From Gracilimonas sp040877545 (GTDB taxonomy: Bacteria; Bacteroidota; Rhodothermia; Balneolales; Balneolaceae), in contig JBBDNN010000064.1 in the NCBI GenBank assembly GCA_040877545.1, positions 18,423 through 82,422 of the forward strand: a stretch of DNA of 64,000 bases, given 5' to 3'. Shown here piece by piece: positions 1 to 8,810 of this stretch. The position numbers and the translations under genes are program-made. How positions within the stretch are numbered: the stretch's first letter is position 1; the number at the start of each line of letters is the position of its first letter. The notes below the pieces were generated by a model that was given only the letters and a program-made list of their open reading frames with translations, was not told the origin of the DNA and searched no databases.

Positions 1-1012
1 GCGGAAATTGAATCTGCACGTTTATTCTCCGGAGATGTGGTTCAGGAATCCTTTTTCTTTATCAATGGAAAAGAAGTTGGAGCCAAATCATGGCAGCAGT
101 CACATACAGAGTTTGAAGTAGGTTCGGAGCTGCTGAAATCCGGGGAGAATGTAATAGCCTTACGTGCTGTGAATTCCTGGGATAACAATGTGATGGTTGG
201 CGGTAATAATAATATTTCCCTTACCATTAATGACAAAAAACTGGATCTGACGGGCGAATGGAAATACTCCAATACTATAGAACCCAAAATGCCAAAAGTA
301 ACCCGCTACGAATGGGTGCCGGCATTTTTGTACAATTCGATGATCCATCCTCTCGCTGGATATTCTATGAAAGGGGCTATTTGGTATCAGGGCGAAAGTA
401 ATGTGGAAGAGAATCAATTTTACAACGAATTATTTGAAGCCATGATTGAAGAGTGGAGAAGCAGCTGGGGGCAGGGTGATTTCCCATTCCTTTTTGTTCA
501 GTTGGCCAATTACCTGGATAAAAAGGATCAGCCTTTTGATAGTGGCTGGGCTCGTCTCCGGGAAGCACAAACACAGGCCCTTCAGTTAAAAAATACTGCA
601 ATGGCTACCACAATTGACATCGGTGTGGCTGACGACATCCACCCCAGAAATAAACAGGATGTTGGAAAAAGACTTTGGCTTGCCGCCGAAAAAGTGGTTT
701 TTGGTAAAGATGTGGTTTACAGCGGACCTGCATATCGTGATCATTCTGTGGAAGGAAATAAAGTCCGGTGATCATATCGGTTCCGGCTTAACCACAAATG
801 GATCAGATGATGTACTCGGTTTTGCGGTTGCCGGCGAAGATCAAAAATTTCATTGGGCAAAGGCAGAAATTGAGGGAAATAATGTAGTGCTTTGGTCGGA
901 TGAGGTTGAGAATCCTGTAGCAGTACGATATGCCTGGGCCGATAATCCCGATGTTTCTCTTTACAATAAAGAAGGTTTACCTGCGGTGCCTTTCAGGACG
1001 GATGAGTGGTAG
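1..1012 (+). pseudogene. Sialate O-acetylesterase, 3' part, frameshifted
   Basis: The reading frame is already open at base 1, so this is the C-terminal part of a longer gene. The SGNH/SASA-type esterase motifs IWYQGESN and DDIHP (the Asp-x-x-His catalytic pair) are present; the catalytic serine would lie upstream of the window. Enzymes of this family remove O-acetyl groups from sialic acids or other carbohydrate esters, usually in the periplasm. The first frame stops at 769-771, right after GNKVR, while the expected continuation (GDHIGSGLTTNGSDD and onward to 1012) is in the +1 frame. One inserted base or two missing bases near 765-770 would explain it. It is therefore a pseudogene or a sequencing error. 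Confidence 0.8.
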
Positions 1013-1028
1013 GGTCGGGCTAGATTAT

Positions 1029-1280
1029 TTACCGGGATTTAAGATGAGTGGTTATTCTTTGTTTTTCCTTCTCTGAAAATTCATTCCTGTAATACCTGAG
1101 AAAAAGCTCTGCTGTTACTTCTCTTTCATCCAAACCCGGATTTTCTTTTTTAATGGTATTTCGCACAAGTCTATAGATTGAGTCTGTCATTTCAATCCCC
1201 ATCATCGCCCTTTCACTTGGTGTTTTAAACATGATAATTTCCAGCTGTTTTTCATGAGCTTTTTTTGTGGTATCATTCAT
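1029..1280 (-). CDS. Small conserved protein paired with a nucleotidyltransferase
   Basis: An 83-residue, charged, mostly helical protein with no signal peptide or membrane segment. Its start overlaps the 3' end of the upstream nucleotidyltransferase gene by 8 bp, which points to translational coupling. I do not recognise the family. Position and size suggest the second half of a two-gene toxin-antitoxin-like or regulatory module, but that is inferred from context only. Confidence 0.6.
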   Translation of the reverse strand: MNDTTKKAHEKQLEIIMFKTPSERAMMGIEMTDSIYRLVRNTIKKENPGLDEREVTAELFLRYYRNEFSEKEKQRITTHLKSR

Positions 1281-1809
1281 TCTTCAACACTCCATATGTT
1301 TGAAGGTTTAGCTCTTCACACCAATATTTCACGTATTCCCTATCCATATCATCAATTGATAATAGGTTTTTTATATCATTCAATTGAGTGTCACTTTGTA
1401 AATCCTGAATCCATTTAAGTTTGGAAATTATAAGGTCCTCTTTTGATACAACCCAAACATCAAAACCAAAATAACTGACCTTTTTTCTTCTTTTGAATTC
1501 ATTCAGATGAAACTTGCTATTTTTTCTAATTATGAAATCTATTTTAACTCCTGAAGTATTATCAATAATATTAAACATTCCTCTGTTTTTTATCTCCGTT
1601 TCAATGCCCTCTTCATATAAATAAAATCCATTTCTAAAGATTTCTACGAATTTTGAAATATCTGGATTATTGAGGTTTATAACTATATCAATATCACGAG
1701 TCATTCGTGGTGTTGTATAAATATTCATTGCTAAACTTCCGGAAAGCATGTACTCAAAACCTTTATCATCCAATTGCTTAGATACTTGCTTAAGAAGATC
1801 TATAATCAT
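1273..1809 (-). CDS. Nucleotidyltransferase-fold protein (DUF6036/AbiEii-like)
   Basis: 178 residues. The N-terminal part holds the GS-x-AM...TRDIDIVI pattern of the Pol-beta/MNT nucleotidyltransferase superfamily (GSLAMNIY then TRDIDIVINL around residues 23-45). A further acidic position is offered by VKIDFII near residue 90, and KEDLIISKLKW around 124-134 is typical of DUF6036/AbiEii-like proteins. Such proteins are commonly toxins or antitoxins that transfer nucleotides to RNA or protein. Its ATG (1807-1809) overlaps the TGA at 1806-1808 of an upstream HEPN remnant, so it was once the third gene of an MNT-HEPN-NTase-small protein operon. The exact activity cannot be told from sequence. Confidence 0.75.
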   Translation of the reverse strand: MIIDLLKQVSKQLDDKGFEYMLSGSLAMNIYTTPRMTRDIDIVINLNNPDISKFVEIFRNGFYLYEEGIETEIKNRGMFNIIDNTSGVKIDFIIRKNSKFHLNEFKRRKKVSYFGFDVWVVSKEDLIISKLKWIQDLQSDTQLNDIKNLLSIDDMDREYVKYWCEELNLQTYGVLKNE

Positions 1810-1894
1810 TTTTTCTTATCGTTTTTAATTATGGCTTCCACCTCTTTTTAAGCTTTGGCAAGATGTCTTCGACTACTGTCCAAGCAACAGGACC
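1806..1894 (-). pseudogene. C-terminal remnant of a HEPN (DUF86-like) toxin gene
   Basis: Two adjoining frames read VAWTVVEDILPKLKK and then EVEAIIKNDKKK followed by TGA. This resembles the C-terminal end of DUF86/HEPN toxins (a pattern like W..V..DLP.LK..IE.II). The RxxxxH catalytic motif and the N-terminal two thirds are absent, and a frameshift separates the two pieces. It lies directly downstream of an MNT remnant, the usual HEPN partner. Confidence 0.5.
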
Positions 1895-1914
1895 TTAAGT
1901 CATTCAGAATGATT

Positions 1915-2155
1915 TTAAGATCTTGAAAAATCTGATCTTTCCGTAACAAGATCAACATTCACTCCGAAAATTTCACTTAACTCTTGTTCTAAACCAATTA
2001 AATCAAGCAGATTTATTCGCTTTATAAAATTTACAAATATATCTAAATCACTTTCTTTTGCATTATCCTTCTTGCATAGGAACCAAATATTCCAATCTTA
2101 TTTGGTCGAAATGACTTCGATTTTTCAATTATAATTTTTTCTTGTGCTTTAGGTT
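1915..2155 (-). pseudogene. Broken MntA-like nucleotidyltransferase antitoxin
   Basis: Minus-strand translation gives IGIFGSYARR in one frame and DNAKESDLDIFVNF, ending LVTERSDFSRS and TAA, in the next. Together they form the MNT signature GSYARG-x(n)-SDLDI with a one-base deletion between R and D. No usable start codon is seen at the 5' end. MntA-type antitoxins AMPylate HEPN toxins, and a HEPN fragment follows. The module is dead as sequenced. Confidence 0.7.
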
Positions 2156-2176
2156 ATCATAATTCGAAATATTTAT

Positions 2177-3067
2177 CTATTCAATTAACGACATTATTTG
2201 ATCTTTCACATCTATCAAACTTTCTACTTCTCCAAAAGCTTCAACTCCCTCACCCATTACAAATAATGGTACTTCATTTCTGGTATGTGTTTTTGTTGAT
2301 AAATCTTCCAGGTTTCCATGATCACTGGTAATCATCAATGTATCACTGCTTTTTTTATTTTGTATGATGTGAAGTAAAAACTCATCCAGTGGCTGTAAAA
2401 TTCTTCGTGCATCTTCATGACTTTTTTTATGGCCGGCTTTGTCGGTGAGGTAATATTCGTAAAGGACCAAGTTATAAACCGGAACTACATTTAATAGGCG
2501 TTGTGCAGCTTCTGTTGGTGTTATTTTTGGAATATTGATGCCTAACTGTTCTTTCCATGCATTTTGTACAATTTCTGCAGTTAAAGCTGTTTCATTTAAA
2601 ACATCTTCTGTACTATTTATTTTGGTGCCCGCACTTTTCACCATTAGTGTTGTACAACTCCATCTGTTTCGTTTGGCAGCATGCTCAAAAAATTGTGGCG
2701 GATAAGCATTAATGAAATATGGCTTTTTACCTGCTTCGATAGCCGCATTAAAAATGCTGTGTTCTTCCAACAAGTATTTGATTCCCGAATGGGGATATGG
2801 ACCGAAATGTTTTCCTATAACTTTGGCTGCATTCACCCCCGAAAAAAGGGTGGTTTGTCCGGTGCCGCTTTGTGGCAAACCTTCTACATCAAGATTAGCA
2901 TCAATGGGTTTGAAAATGTGGTTTTTTGTGATGATTGATTCTGATCTGCTATCAAAGTTCCCGCCAGAAAGTTTTTCAAAGGATTCGTATTTATTGGTAT
3001 GAAAGGGGTTTTCCTTTCCGGGATTTCCAAGTCCAACACCATCAATAAAAATAAATATAACAGCCAA
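2177..3067 (-). CDS. Alkaline-phosphatase-superfamily metalloenzyme
   Basis: 296 residues with the metal-site pattern of the phosphoglycerate mutase/alkaline phosphatase superfamily: IDGVG near residue 9, the nucleophile region QSGTGQTTL (Thr/Ser) around 66-74, DKAGH, SDHGNLED and THTRNEVPLF near the C-terminus. These supply two-metal ligands (Asp, Asp-His, His). The family includes cofactor-independent mutases, phosphatases and phosphopentomutases; the substrate here is unknown. No signal peptide is visible. It starts one base after the dtd stop, so the two genes form an operon. Confidence 0.8.
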   Translation of the reverse strand: MAVIFIFIDGVGLGNPGKENPFHTNKYESFEKLSGGNFDSRSESIITKNHIFKPIDANLDVEGLPQSGTGQTTLFSGVNAAKVIGKHFGPYPHSGIKYLLEEHSIFNAAIEAGKKPYFINAYPPQFFEHAAKRNRWSCTTLMVKSAGTKINSTEDVLNETALTAEIVQNAWKEQLGINIPKITPTEAAQRLLNVVPVYNLVLYEYYLTDKAGHKKSHEDARRILQPLDEFLLHIIQNKKSSDTLMITSDHGNLEDLSTKTHTRNEVPLFVMGEGVEAFGEVESLIDVKDQIMSLIE

Positions 3068-3068
3068 T

Positions 3069-3509
3069 TTATTTCTCCAGTATCAGGGTAACCGGACCAT
3101 CATTTTCGAGTTTTACACTCATCATGGCACCGAATTCTCCCGATTCAATTTTTAGCTTCGAATGGGTTTTAAAATAACGGATCATCTCTTCATACAAAGA
3201 GTTTGCTTTCTCTGGACGTGCAGCCTCAATAAAGCTGGGCCTGGTCCCTTTCCTGGCATCACCAAATAAAGTGAATTGCGAAACCACCAGAATTTCACCA
3301 TTTATATCCTGAACCGATTTATTCATCTTTCCCTCTTCATCTTCAAAAATACGCAGTTTTAAAATTTTATTGCACATCCACTGCATTTGTTCTGGAGTAT
3401 CCTTCTGATGAATGCCAACAAGTAGCAAAAGTCCTTGCTTTATGGAGCCGGATATTTCACCATTTACTGTTACCGAAGAAGAATTCACGCGCTGCACAAC
3501 TACTTTCAT
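3069..3509 (-). CDS. dtd: D-aminoacyl-tRNA deacylase
   Basis: 146 residues, the normal length for bacterial DTD. The family motifs SQFTLFGDA (active-site threonine) and a C-terminal NDGPVT (cross-subunit Gly-cisPro) are both present. The enzyme hydrolyses D-amino acids, and glycine mischarged on tRNA-Ala, from tRNA in the cytoplasm, protecting translation. It is first in a two-gene operon with the phosphatase-like gene and diverges from purM across an AT-rich gap. Confidence 0.95.
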   Translation of the reverse strand: MKVVVQRVNSSSVTVNGEISGSIKQGLLLLVGIHQKDTPEQMQWMCNKILKLRIFEDEEGKMNKSVQDINGEILVVSQFTLFGDARKGTRPSFIEAARPEKANSLYEEMIRYFKTHSKLKIESGEFGAMMSVKLENDGPVTLILEK

Positions 3510-3976
3510 GGTCTTTAATTATGTGGAATACTATGTGGATTATTTATTACAACAGATGGATAACTATTATGACGAATAGTTGTACACAAAATTCTACATT
3601 ATCCCCATCAAATCAACATATAAAAAGAATAACTTTCTTTGTGAATAGGAAAATTGAATTTTTATGTATGAAGCATAAGCGCTTGTGGAGAACTTCTTTC
3701 TCCTTTCTCTAAGGTTTTAATTAACAGCTCTATTTTATTAACAAATCTATCCACATATCGTGCTGCCATTTTGTTTGAATTATCATAAGAATGTTATCCA
3801 CTTTTCCACAGTCTCTATTACTTACTATTAAAATAATTAATCTAATTCTATTAGTAAGACCCTGTGGAAAACAAACCGAAAAAGCTTTTAAATCACTCTG
3901 CCAAACTTGGTATATTTGTGTAATCAAAAATTCCGCTATACGAATTATCACTGTAGTCAACGAAATCTGTGATCGC
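3510..3976. other. AT-rich gap with clustered DnaA-box-like motifs (candidate oriC)
   Basis: This 467-bp divergent gap holds no credible gene. It has two exact matches to TTWTNCACA in either orientation (TTTTCCACA at 3802-3810; TGTGGAAAA at 3863-3871). One-mismatch copies lie at 3522-3530, 3534-3542, 3599-3607 (TTATCCCCA), 3684-3692, 3747-3755 (CTATCCACA) and 3794-3802 (TTATCCACT). AT-rich tracts at 3717-3742 and 3827-3853 could serve as unwinding elements. Flanking genes point outward. No dnaA or dnaN lies nearby, so the oriC call needs a skew test. Confidence 0.45.
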
Positions 3977-4984
3977 ATGAGTAACAAAAAACAATTTACC
4001 TATAAAGATTCAGGCGTAGATATCAAAGCCGGCGAAGAACTGATCAATTCCATTAAAGGTGTCGTAAAAAAAACCCACGGACCGGAAGTTCTTACCAACA
4101 TCGGTGGGTTTGGCGGATTTTTTAAACCGGATTTAGAAGCAATCAAAAAGCCTGTTTTTGTGAGTTCAGTGGATGGAGTTGGAACCAAATTGATTGTGGC
4201 ATTCAAAGCCGGTAAGTATGATACCATTGGACAGGATTTGGTAAATCATTGCGTGAATGACATCGCGGTTTGTGGGGCTACTCCTCTTTTCTTCCTCGAT
4301 TATTTTTCCACCGGGAAACTGGAACAGCATGTTGGGTATGATGTGATAAAAGGATTTGCCCAGGCCTGCAAAGAAAACGCGGTAGCTCTCATTGGCGGCG
4401 AAACTGCCGAAATGCCCGATATTTATGATTCCGGTGAATTTGATCTGGCCGGAACTATTGTGGGAATGGTGGATGAAGAAAAAGTAATCAATGGTTCCGA
4501 TATTCAAAAAGGAGATGTGCTGTTAGGATTTAAAAGTTCTGGCTTACACACCAACGGATATTCCCTCGCGCGAAAAGTCCTCTTCAGTAAATACAACGTT
4601 GAAAATTATGTGGAAGAATTAGGTTCTACCGTTGGAGATGAACTCCTGAAAGTACATCGATCCTATTTATCACTTATCACCGAACTTAAGGATATGAAAG
4701 GCATACATGGCTTTTCCCACATCACCGGCGGCGGAATTGTGGGTAACACCAAACGCATTCTCCCCGAAGGAATGAAGCTGGATATAACCTGGAATTCCTG
4801 GGAGCGCCCGTCCATATACAAGCTCATTCAAAAAATCGGCAACGTTCCCGAAGAAGACATGCAGGCTACTTTTAATTTAGGCATTGGTTTGATTGCTGTG
4901 GTTTCAAAATCAGAAGCAGATTCAGTTAAGAAAAAAGCTGAAGAGCTGGGAGAAGAGGTTTTTGAGGTGGGGTGTGTGAAGTAA
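3977..4984 (+). CDS. purM: Phosphoribosylformylglycinamidine cyclo-ligase (AIR synthetase)
   Basis: 335 residues from the ATG at 3977, which gives the usual N-terminus (MSNKKQFTYKDSGVD). A longer open frame upstream runs into the AT-rich gap and is not expected to be translated. YKDSGVDI, SVDGVGTK, GQDLVNHCVNDI, GGETAEMP and FSHITGGGI are the ATP/FGAM-binding signatures of PurM. The enzyme closes the imidazole ring in step five of de novo purine synthesis (FGAM + ATP to AIR). It stands alone; the gene after it is on the other strand. Confidence 0.95.
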   Translation: MSNKKQFTYKDSGVDIKAGEELINSIKGVVKKTHGPEVLTNIGGFGGFFKPDLEAIKKPVFVSSVDGVGTKLIVAFKAGKYDTIGQDLVNHCVNDIAVCGATPLFFLDYFSTGKLEQHVGYDVIKGFAQACKENAVALIGGETAEMPDIYDSGEFDLAGTIVGMVDEEKVINGSDIQKGDVLLGFKSSGLHTNGYSLARKVLFSKYNVENYVEELGSTVGDELLKVHRSYLSLITELKDMKGIHGFSHITGGGIVGNTKRILPEGMKLDITWNSWERPSIYKLIQKIGNVPEEDMQATFNLGIGLIAVVSKSEADSVKKKAEELGEEVFEVGCVK

Positions 4985-5125
4985 TTTTATATGTTGAAAT
5001 TTGATTTATCTTACAAAGATCTTAGAAGTCTTCAGCGAAGCGGTGACTTCAGGATTTTAAACAAGAAAGTCTACGACTTTTCATAACGTGCAGCCAGACA
5101 AAATTTTAGGCAAATCAATAATTGT

Positions 5126-5470
5126 TTAAACCGTTTTCATTTTTAAATTATCTGACAAAAATTTACCTATTTGTTTTTTTGAAATGCCAAGCTGCAGTAA
5201 AGCCTTTATCATCAAATCCAATGAAGTGCCGGGATCTCCTGCTTCTATTTTAGCTATACGGGATTGACTTGAACCAATAGCGCTGGCTAATTCTTGCTGG
5301 GTCCAACCTCGTTTATTACGCTGTATTTTTATAAGGCTACTTATTTCGAGTCTAATTTCAATATAAGCTTCTTCCTCAGCACTTAGTTCGAGAAAATCAG
5401 CTGTTGAACCAACTTTAAATCCTTTTTCTTCAAGTTCTTTGCGTTTTTTTGTATCCATAATACTTCTCAT
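5126..5470 (-). CDS. XRE-family antitoxin (HigA-like)
   Basis: 114 residues. A helix-turn-helix of the Cro/C1 type lies around residues 47-100 (RGWTQQELASAIGSSQSRIAKIEAG). The gene overlaps the upstream HigB-like toxin gene by 4 bp (ATGA), the usual toxin-first arrangement of higBA modules. The protein should bind the toxin and repress the operon through the palindrome just upstream of the toxin start. Confidence 0.85.
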   Translation of the reverse strand: MRSIMDTKKRKELEEKGFKVGSTADFLELSAEEEAYIEIRLEISSLIKIQRNKRGWTQQELASAIGSSQSRIAKIEAGDPGTSLDLMIKALLQLGISKKQIGKFLSDNLKMKTV

Positions 5471-5796
5471 TCTTTATAAAATTGTAATCGCCGTTTACAG
5501 CTTTCAATAATATTTTGTGGTGTTTTCTGTGTCTTTTTAGCAAAAACTTCTAAAATTATAATGGAATCCACATCAATCGTATAGATGATTCGCCAGGTTT
5601 TTGTCTTATCATTAATTCGTAATTCATGACAATTGGCTCCTATACTTGGCATGGGACGTGACAACGGCATTTCAATAAACTCTCCCTTTTGTAATTTTCG
5701 GAGCAGATAGCCTGCCTTTAATCTGGCATCTGATGAAAAAGGAGGAGTTTTAATTTCTCCTTCTAACCAAACAATCATTTTATCGGAATTAGCCAT
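5467..5796 (-). CDS. HigB/RelE-like toxin (phage Gp49-like, DUF891)
   Basis: 109 residues of the RelE/HigB fold: an N-terminal helical segment with LRKLQKGE, the central MPLSRPMPSIGANCHELRI and TWRIIYTID strands, and the C-terminal signature FAKKTQKTPQNII typical of Gp49-like toxins. Such toxins cleave mRNA on the ribosome. It is intact and followed by its antitoxin with a 4-bp overlap. A perfect 18-bp palindrome ends 9 bp before the start codon and is probably the autoregulatory operator. Confidence 0.85.
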   Translation of the reverse strand: MANSDKMIVWLEGEIKTPPFSSDARLKAGYLLRKLQKGEFIEMPLSRPMPSIGANCHELRINDKTKTWRIIYTIDVDSIIILEVFAKKTQKTPQNIIESCKRRLQFYKE

Positions 5797-5804
5797 TAAT
5801 GTAA

Positions 5805-5822
5805 TATGTCATATATGACATA
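5805..5822. promoter_or_regulatory. 18-bp palindromic operator of the HigBA-like operon
   Basis: TATGTCATATATGACATA is a perfect palindrome 9 bp upstream of the toxin ATG (minus strand). The position fits a dimeric HTH antitoxin binding over the promoter or start region to repress its own operon. Confidence 0.7.
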
Positions 5823-5870
5823 AAATAGCAAGTAACACTCTTAAATTTGATGATAACCTTTAGAGAAAGG

Positions 5871-6020
5871 TTAATCTGAAGTCATTCGGGGAGCGGTAAT
5901 ATCCCCTCTAAAAAAATCAACATCCGCCAAATCTGGGTCATCCGCCTTCCATTCAATGCTTGCATCACAAATTGAAAAATAGTAATTAAGGCTGAATTTC
6001 CGCTTTAATACATAATCATT
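5871..6020 (-). other. Possible 3' fragment of an unknown gene
   Basis: A minus-strand frame of about 45-50 codons has protein-like composition (for example DASIEWKADDPDLADV, then FFRGDITAPRMTSD and TAA at 5871-5873). It has no start codon before it runs into the 5' end of cstA. It may be the tail of a gene replaced by the cstA segment, or chance. I do not recognise the family. Confidence 0.25.
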
Positions 6021-6021
6021 T

Positions 6022-7746
6022 ATGCAAGCAAGTTGGGTAGCCGCCGCCTCTTTGATCCTGTTTTTTATCGGGTATCGATATTACTCGAAATTCCTTGCCG
6101 AAAAAATTTACCAGCTGAACCCGGATTTTATGACGCCGGCTCATGAGTTTAAAGATGATGTGGATTATGTTCCCGCCAATAAATTTGTATTGCTGGGACA
6201 TCATTTCACCTCCATAGCTGGCGCTGCTCCTATTGTAGGCCCGGCCATTGCGGTGTACTGGGGCTGGGTTCCGGCAATGCTTTGGGTGGTTATAGGAACC
6301 ATTTTTGCTGCAGGAGTACATGATTTTGGTACAATGGTTTTATCGGTCAGAAATAAAGGCCAATCAGTAGGAACGCTTGCTGACAAGCTAATCGGTTCTC
6401 GGGCAAAGCTTCTTTTTCTTTTTATCATCCTGATTCTCGTTTTAATGGTAAATGCCGTTTTTGCGTGGGTTATTTCAAATCTCTTCATCAATTTTCCGGC
6501 AACGGTTTTATCCATATTTATACAAATTCCCCTCGCCATCTGGATTGGAATCCGGGCCTATCGTAAAACGGGTAACATGATTGTGCCGTCCGTTATAGTT
6601 TTGGTGGTAATGTACTTCACAGCCATTATTGCCAGTTATGTACCTCTCCTGCAAATAGATTTGGTGCAGTATTTCGGAGGAGCAGAAAATGTGGTTATCT
6701 TTGGAATGACGGGAATTGAAATGGCCTTTTTTATTTGGATCGCTGTTTTAATGATTTACGTATATTTCGCCTCAACACTCCCGGTGTGGATGCTCCTTCA
6801 GCCACGGGATCTTATCAATGCTTATCAACTGGTTTTGGGTTTGGGAATTTTATACCTGGGACTATTCATCAGCAGTCCGGAAATTACCGCTCCCGCTACA
6901 AATCCCGATACTTCTGATGTCAGCTGGTTTCCACTTCTATTCATCACAATTGCCTGCGGTGCTATTTCCGGTTTTCATGGATTGGTTTCATCGGGAACTA
7001 CAGCCAAGCAGCTGGATAAAGAAACCGATGCTCGTTTTGTGGGATATCTTGGTGCCATCGGGGAAGGATCTTTGGCCCTGATTACAATTGTAGCCATCGT
7101 CAGTTACTTCAATACTACCGGCGAATTTATGGACGTGTATCATACGTTTTCGGAAGCGGGTGCGGTGGGGCTTAAAATTTTTGTGGAAGGAGCAGCTAAA
7201 CTGGCAACCGCGTTATTCATCCCCATTGAAGCAGCGCAAACCATAATTGCTGTAATTGTAATCAGTTTTGCCGCCACAACGCTGGACACCTCCGTCCGGT
7301 TAATGCGCTATATCCTCAACGAACTGGGTGAGGAGTACAAAATCAAGCCGCTGACCAAATTGCATACTTCCACCTTGATTGCGGTGGGAACGAGTGCAGC
7401 TTTGGTGTTGATTCCTGAAGGCCCGCGCGGAATTGGTTCAGGAGGATATTTACTGTGGCCGCTTTTTGGCACTTCAAATCAGTTATTGGCTGGAATCAGT
7501 TTATTATTGGTAACCATTTGGTTGAAGCGAAATGGTCGGAGCATAATCTACACGCTCATACCCATGATTTTTATTTTGGTGATGACATTATGGGCAATGA
7601 CCGAACAAGTAATTTTCGATTGGTCGGGTTATGGAGAAACAGACGCTAACCTGCTGTTATTTTCTTTTGGGGCTTTGATACTTGGCTTTACCATCTGGAT
7701 AATTCTTGAAGCAATTAATCTTGCCCGAAAATCTCAACAAAAATAG
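6022..7746 (+). CDS. cstA: CstA-family peptide/pyruvate transporter
   Basis: 574 residues, rich in membrane segments (about 14-16). The N-terminal CstA core includes DDVDYVPANKFVLLGHHFTSIAGAAPIVGPA, cited here only by position (about residues 46-76), and the GVHDFG motif follows. The C-terminal conserved stretch LLWPLFGTSNQLLAG is present near residues 474-488. The family (carbon starvation protein A) imports peptides or pyruvate during carbon limitation. The length is at the shorter end of the family, matching the single-domain CstA of many Bacteroidota. It appears monocistronic. Confidence 0.9.
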   Translation: MQASWVAAASLILFFIGYRYYSKFLAEKIYQLNPDFMTPAHEFKDDVDYVPANKFVLLGHHFTSIAGAAPIVGPAIAVYWGWVPAMLWVVIGTIFAAGVHDFGTMVLSVRNKGQSVGTLADKLIGSRAKLLFLFIILILVLMVNAVFAWVISNLFINFPATVLSIFIQIPLAIWIGIRAYRKTGNMIVPSVIVLVVMYFTAIIASYVPLLQIDLVQYFGGAENVVIFGMTGIEMAFFIWIAVLMIYVYFASTLPVWMLLQPRDLINAYQLVLGLGILYLGLFISSPEITAPATNPDTSDVSWFPLLFITIACGAISGFHGLVSSGTTAKQLDKETDARFVGYLGAIGEGSLALITIVAIVSYFNTTGEFMDVYHTFSEAGAVGLKIFVEGAAKLATALFIPIEAAQTIIAVIVISFAATTLDTSVRLMRYILNELGEEYKIKPLTKLHTSTLIAVGTSAALVLIPEGPRGIGSGGYLLWPLFGTSNQLLAGISLLLVTIWLKRNGRSIIYTLIPMIFILVMTLWAMTEQVIFDWSGYGETDANLLLFSFGALILGFTIWIILEAINLARKSQQK

Positions 7747-7850
7747 AAAGATTTTAACACCTGTTATATCAAAAATGGAATGAAATTATCAGCCATAAGA
7801 GCCGTTTCATTTGTAATACAAATTCAATAACCTGATTTGAAAGAAAATAA

Positions 7851-8780
7851 ATGCCGCTTATGAAATCTGTTTCATTTCTTATAGGTACAGCAGCAATTCT
7901 GCTGTTTATATTTTACAGTGGCAGTGAAGATGGTTTTTCGTTCAAAAGCACCGCTTGCACAGAACCGCTTACCTACCGGATTGGGGAAATAGATCCTCGC
8001 TTTGATCTTTCTGAAGAAGAAGTGAAAAACTCATTGCAGGAAGCCGCTGATGCGTGGGCGAATGTTGTAAACCGACCGGTTGCTGAATATTCTGTGCAGG
8101 GGGAAATTGTAGTTAACCTGGTTTATGATGCCCGGCAGCAGTTGGTGAATGAGGAAATTCTGCTCAGAAAAGAAATGAGTTCGAAAGAACAACAGATTCG
8201 GAATTATGAGTCGGTGTATAAAGGCTTGATTGATAATTTTGAACGTCGGCATGATGTCTATAAGCAGCAGGAAAAACGTTTCAATGTACTGCTGAAATCT
8301 TTTAACAAGTGGATACAAGAAAAAAATGAGCGGGGTGGGTTACAAGAAGATGAAATTCCTGAATTCAAAAAAAAGAAGGCGAATATAGAGTACCTGAAAG
8401 AACAAATAGTCAGAGAGAAAAATGAGCTAAACCAAATGGATGAAAAGCTTCGGATCAAGGTGAATGAGCTTAATAAACTGGTCGACGAAAAAAATGGTTT
8501 GATTGATGATTACAATAAAAAATATTCGGGGAAGAAAAATTTTGTCCAGGGGATTTATGAAGAAAGAGGCAGCAATAAAAAGATAGAAGTATATAAATTT
8601 CTAAATGCCGCTGAGCTTCGTCTGGTACTGGCTCATGAACTTGGCCATGCTCTTGGCATAAGGCATGTTCCCGATCCCGGGGCTGTGATGTTTGATCATA
8701 CCCGAAACCAAAGTAAAACCATGCTGGAATTTGCCGAACAGGATAAAGAAGCCATACTGAACATTTGCAATGCCATTTGA
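7851..8780 (+). CDS. Exported matrixin-like zinc metalloprotease with coiled coil
   Basis: 309 residues. An N-terminal hydrophobic segment (residues 7-22) acts as a membrane anchor or signal. Residues roughly 100-225 are heptad-like and charged, predicting a long coiled coil. Near the C-terminus lies LAHELGHALGIRHV, the HExxHxxGxxH metzincin zinc site, followed by a possible Met-turn (GAVMFDH). That places it in the matrixin/M10-like group. A long coiled coil inserted before the zinc site is unusual. The substrate is unknown. An alternative start at 7860 is possible. Confidence 0.8.
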   Translation: MPLMKSVSFLIGTAAILLFIFYSGSEDGFSFKSTACTEPLTYRIGEIDPRFDLSEEEVKNSLQEAADAWANVVNRPVAEYSVQGEIVVNLVYDARQQLVNEEILLRKEMSSKEQQIRNYESVYKGLIDNFERRHDVYKQQEKRFNVLLKSFNKWIQEKNERGGLQEDEIPEFKKKKANIEYLKEQIVREKNELNQMDEKLRIKVNELNKLVDEKNGLIDDYNKKYSGKKNFVQGIYEERGSNKKIEVYKFLNAAELRLVLAHELGHALGIRHVPDPGAVMFDHTRNQSKTMLEFAEQDKEAILNICNAI

Positions 8781-8810
8781 GCCATTCTGTTTTTTACCCG
8801 TTTTTTTATA

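Noticed and set aside
3521..3712. A 63-residue open frame in the AT-rich gap before purM
   Set aside because: It overlaps the DnaA-box-like cluster, has no ribosome-binding site or protein-like pattern and is probably chance.
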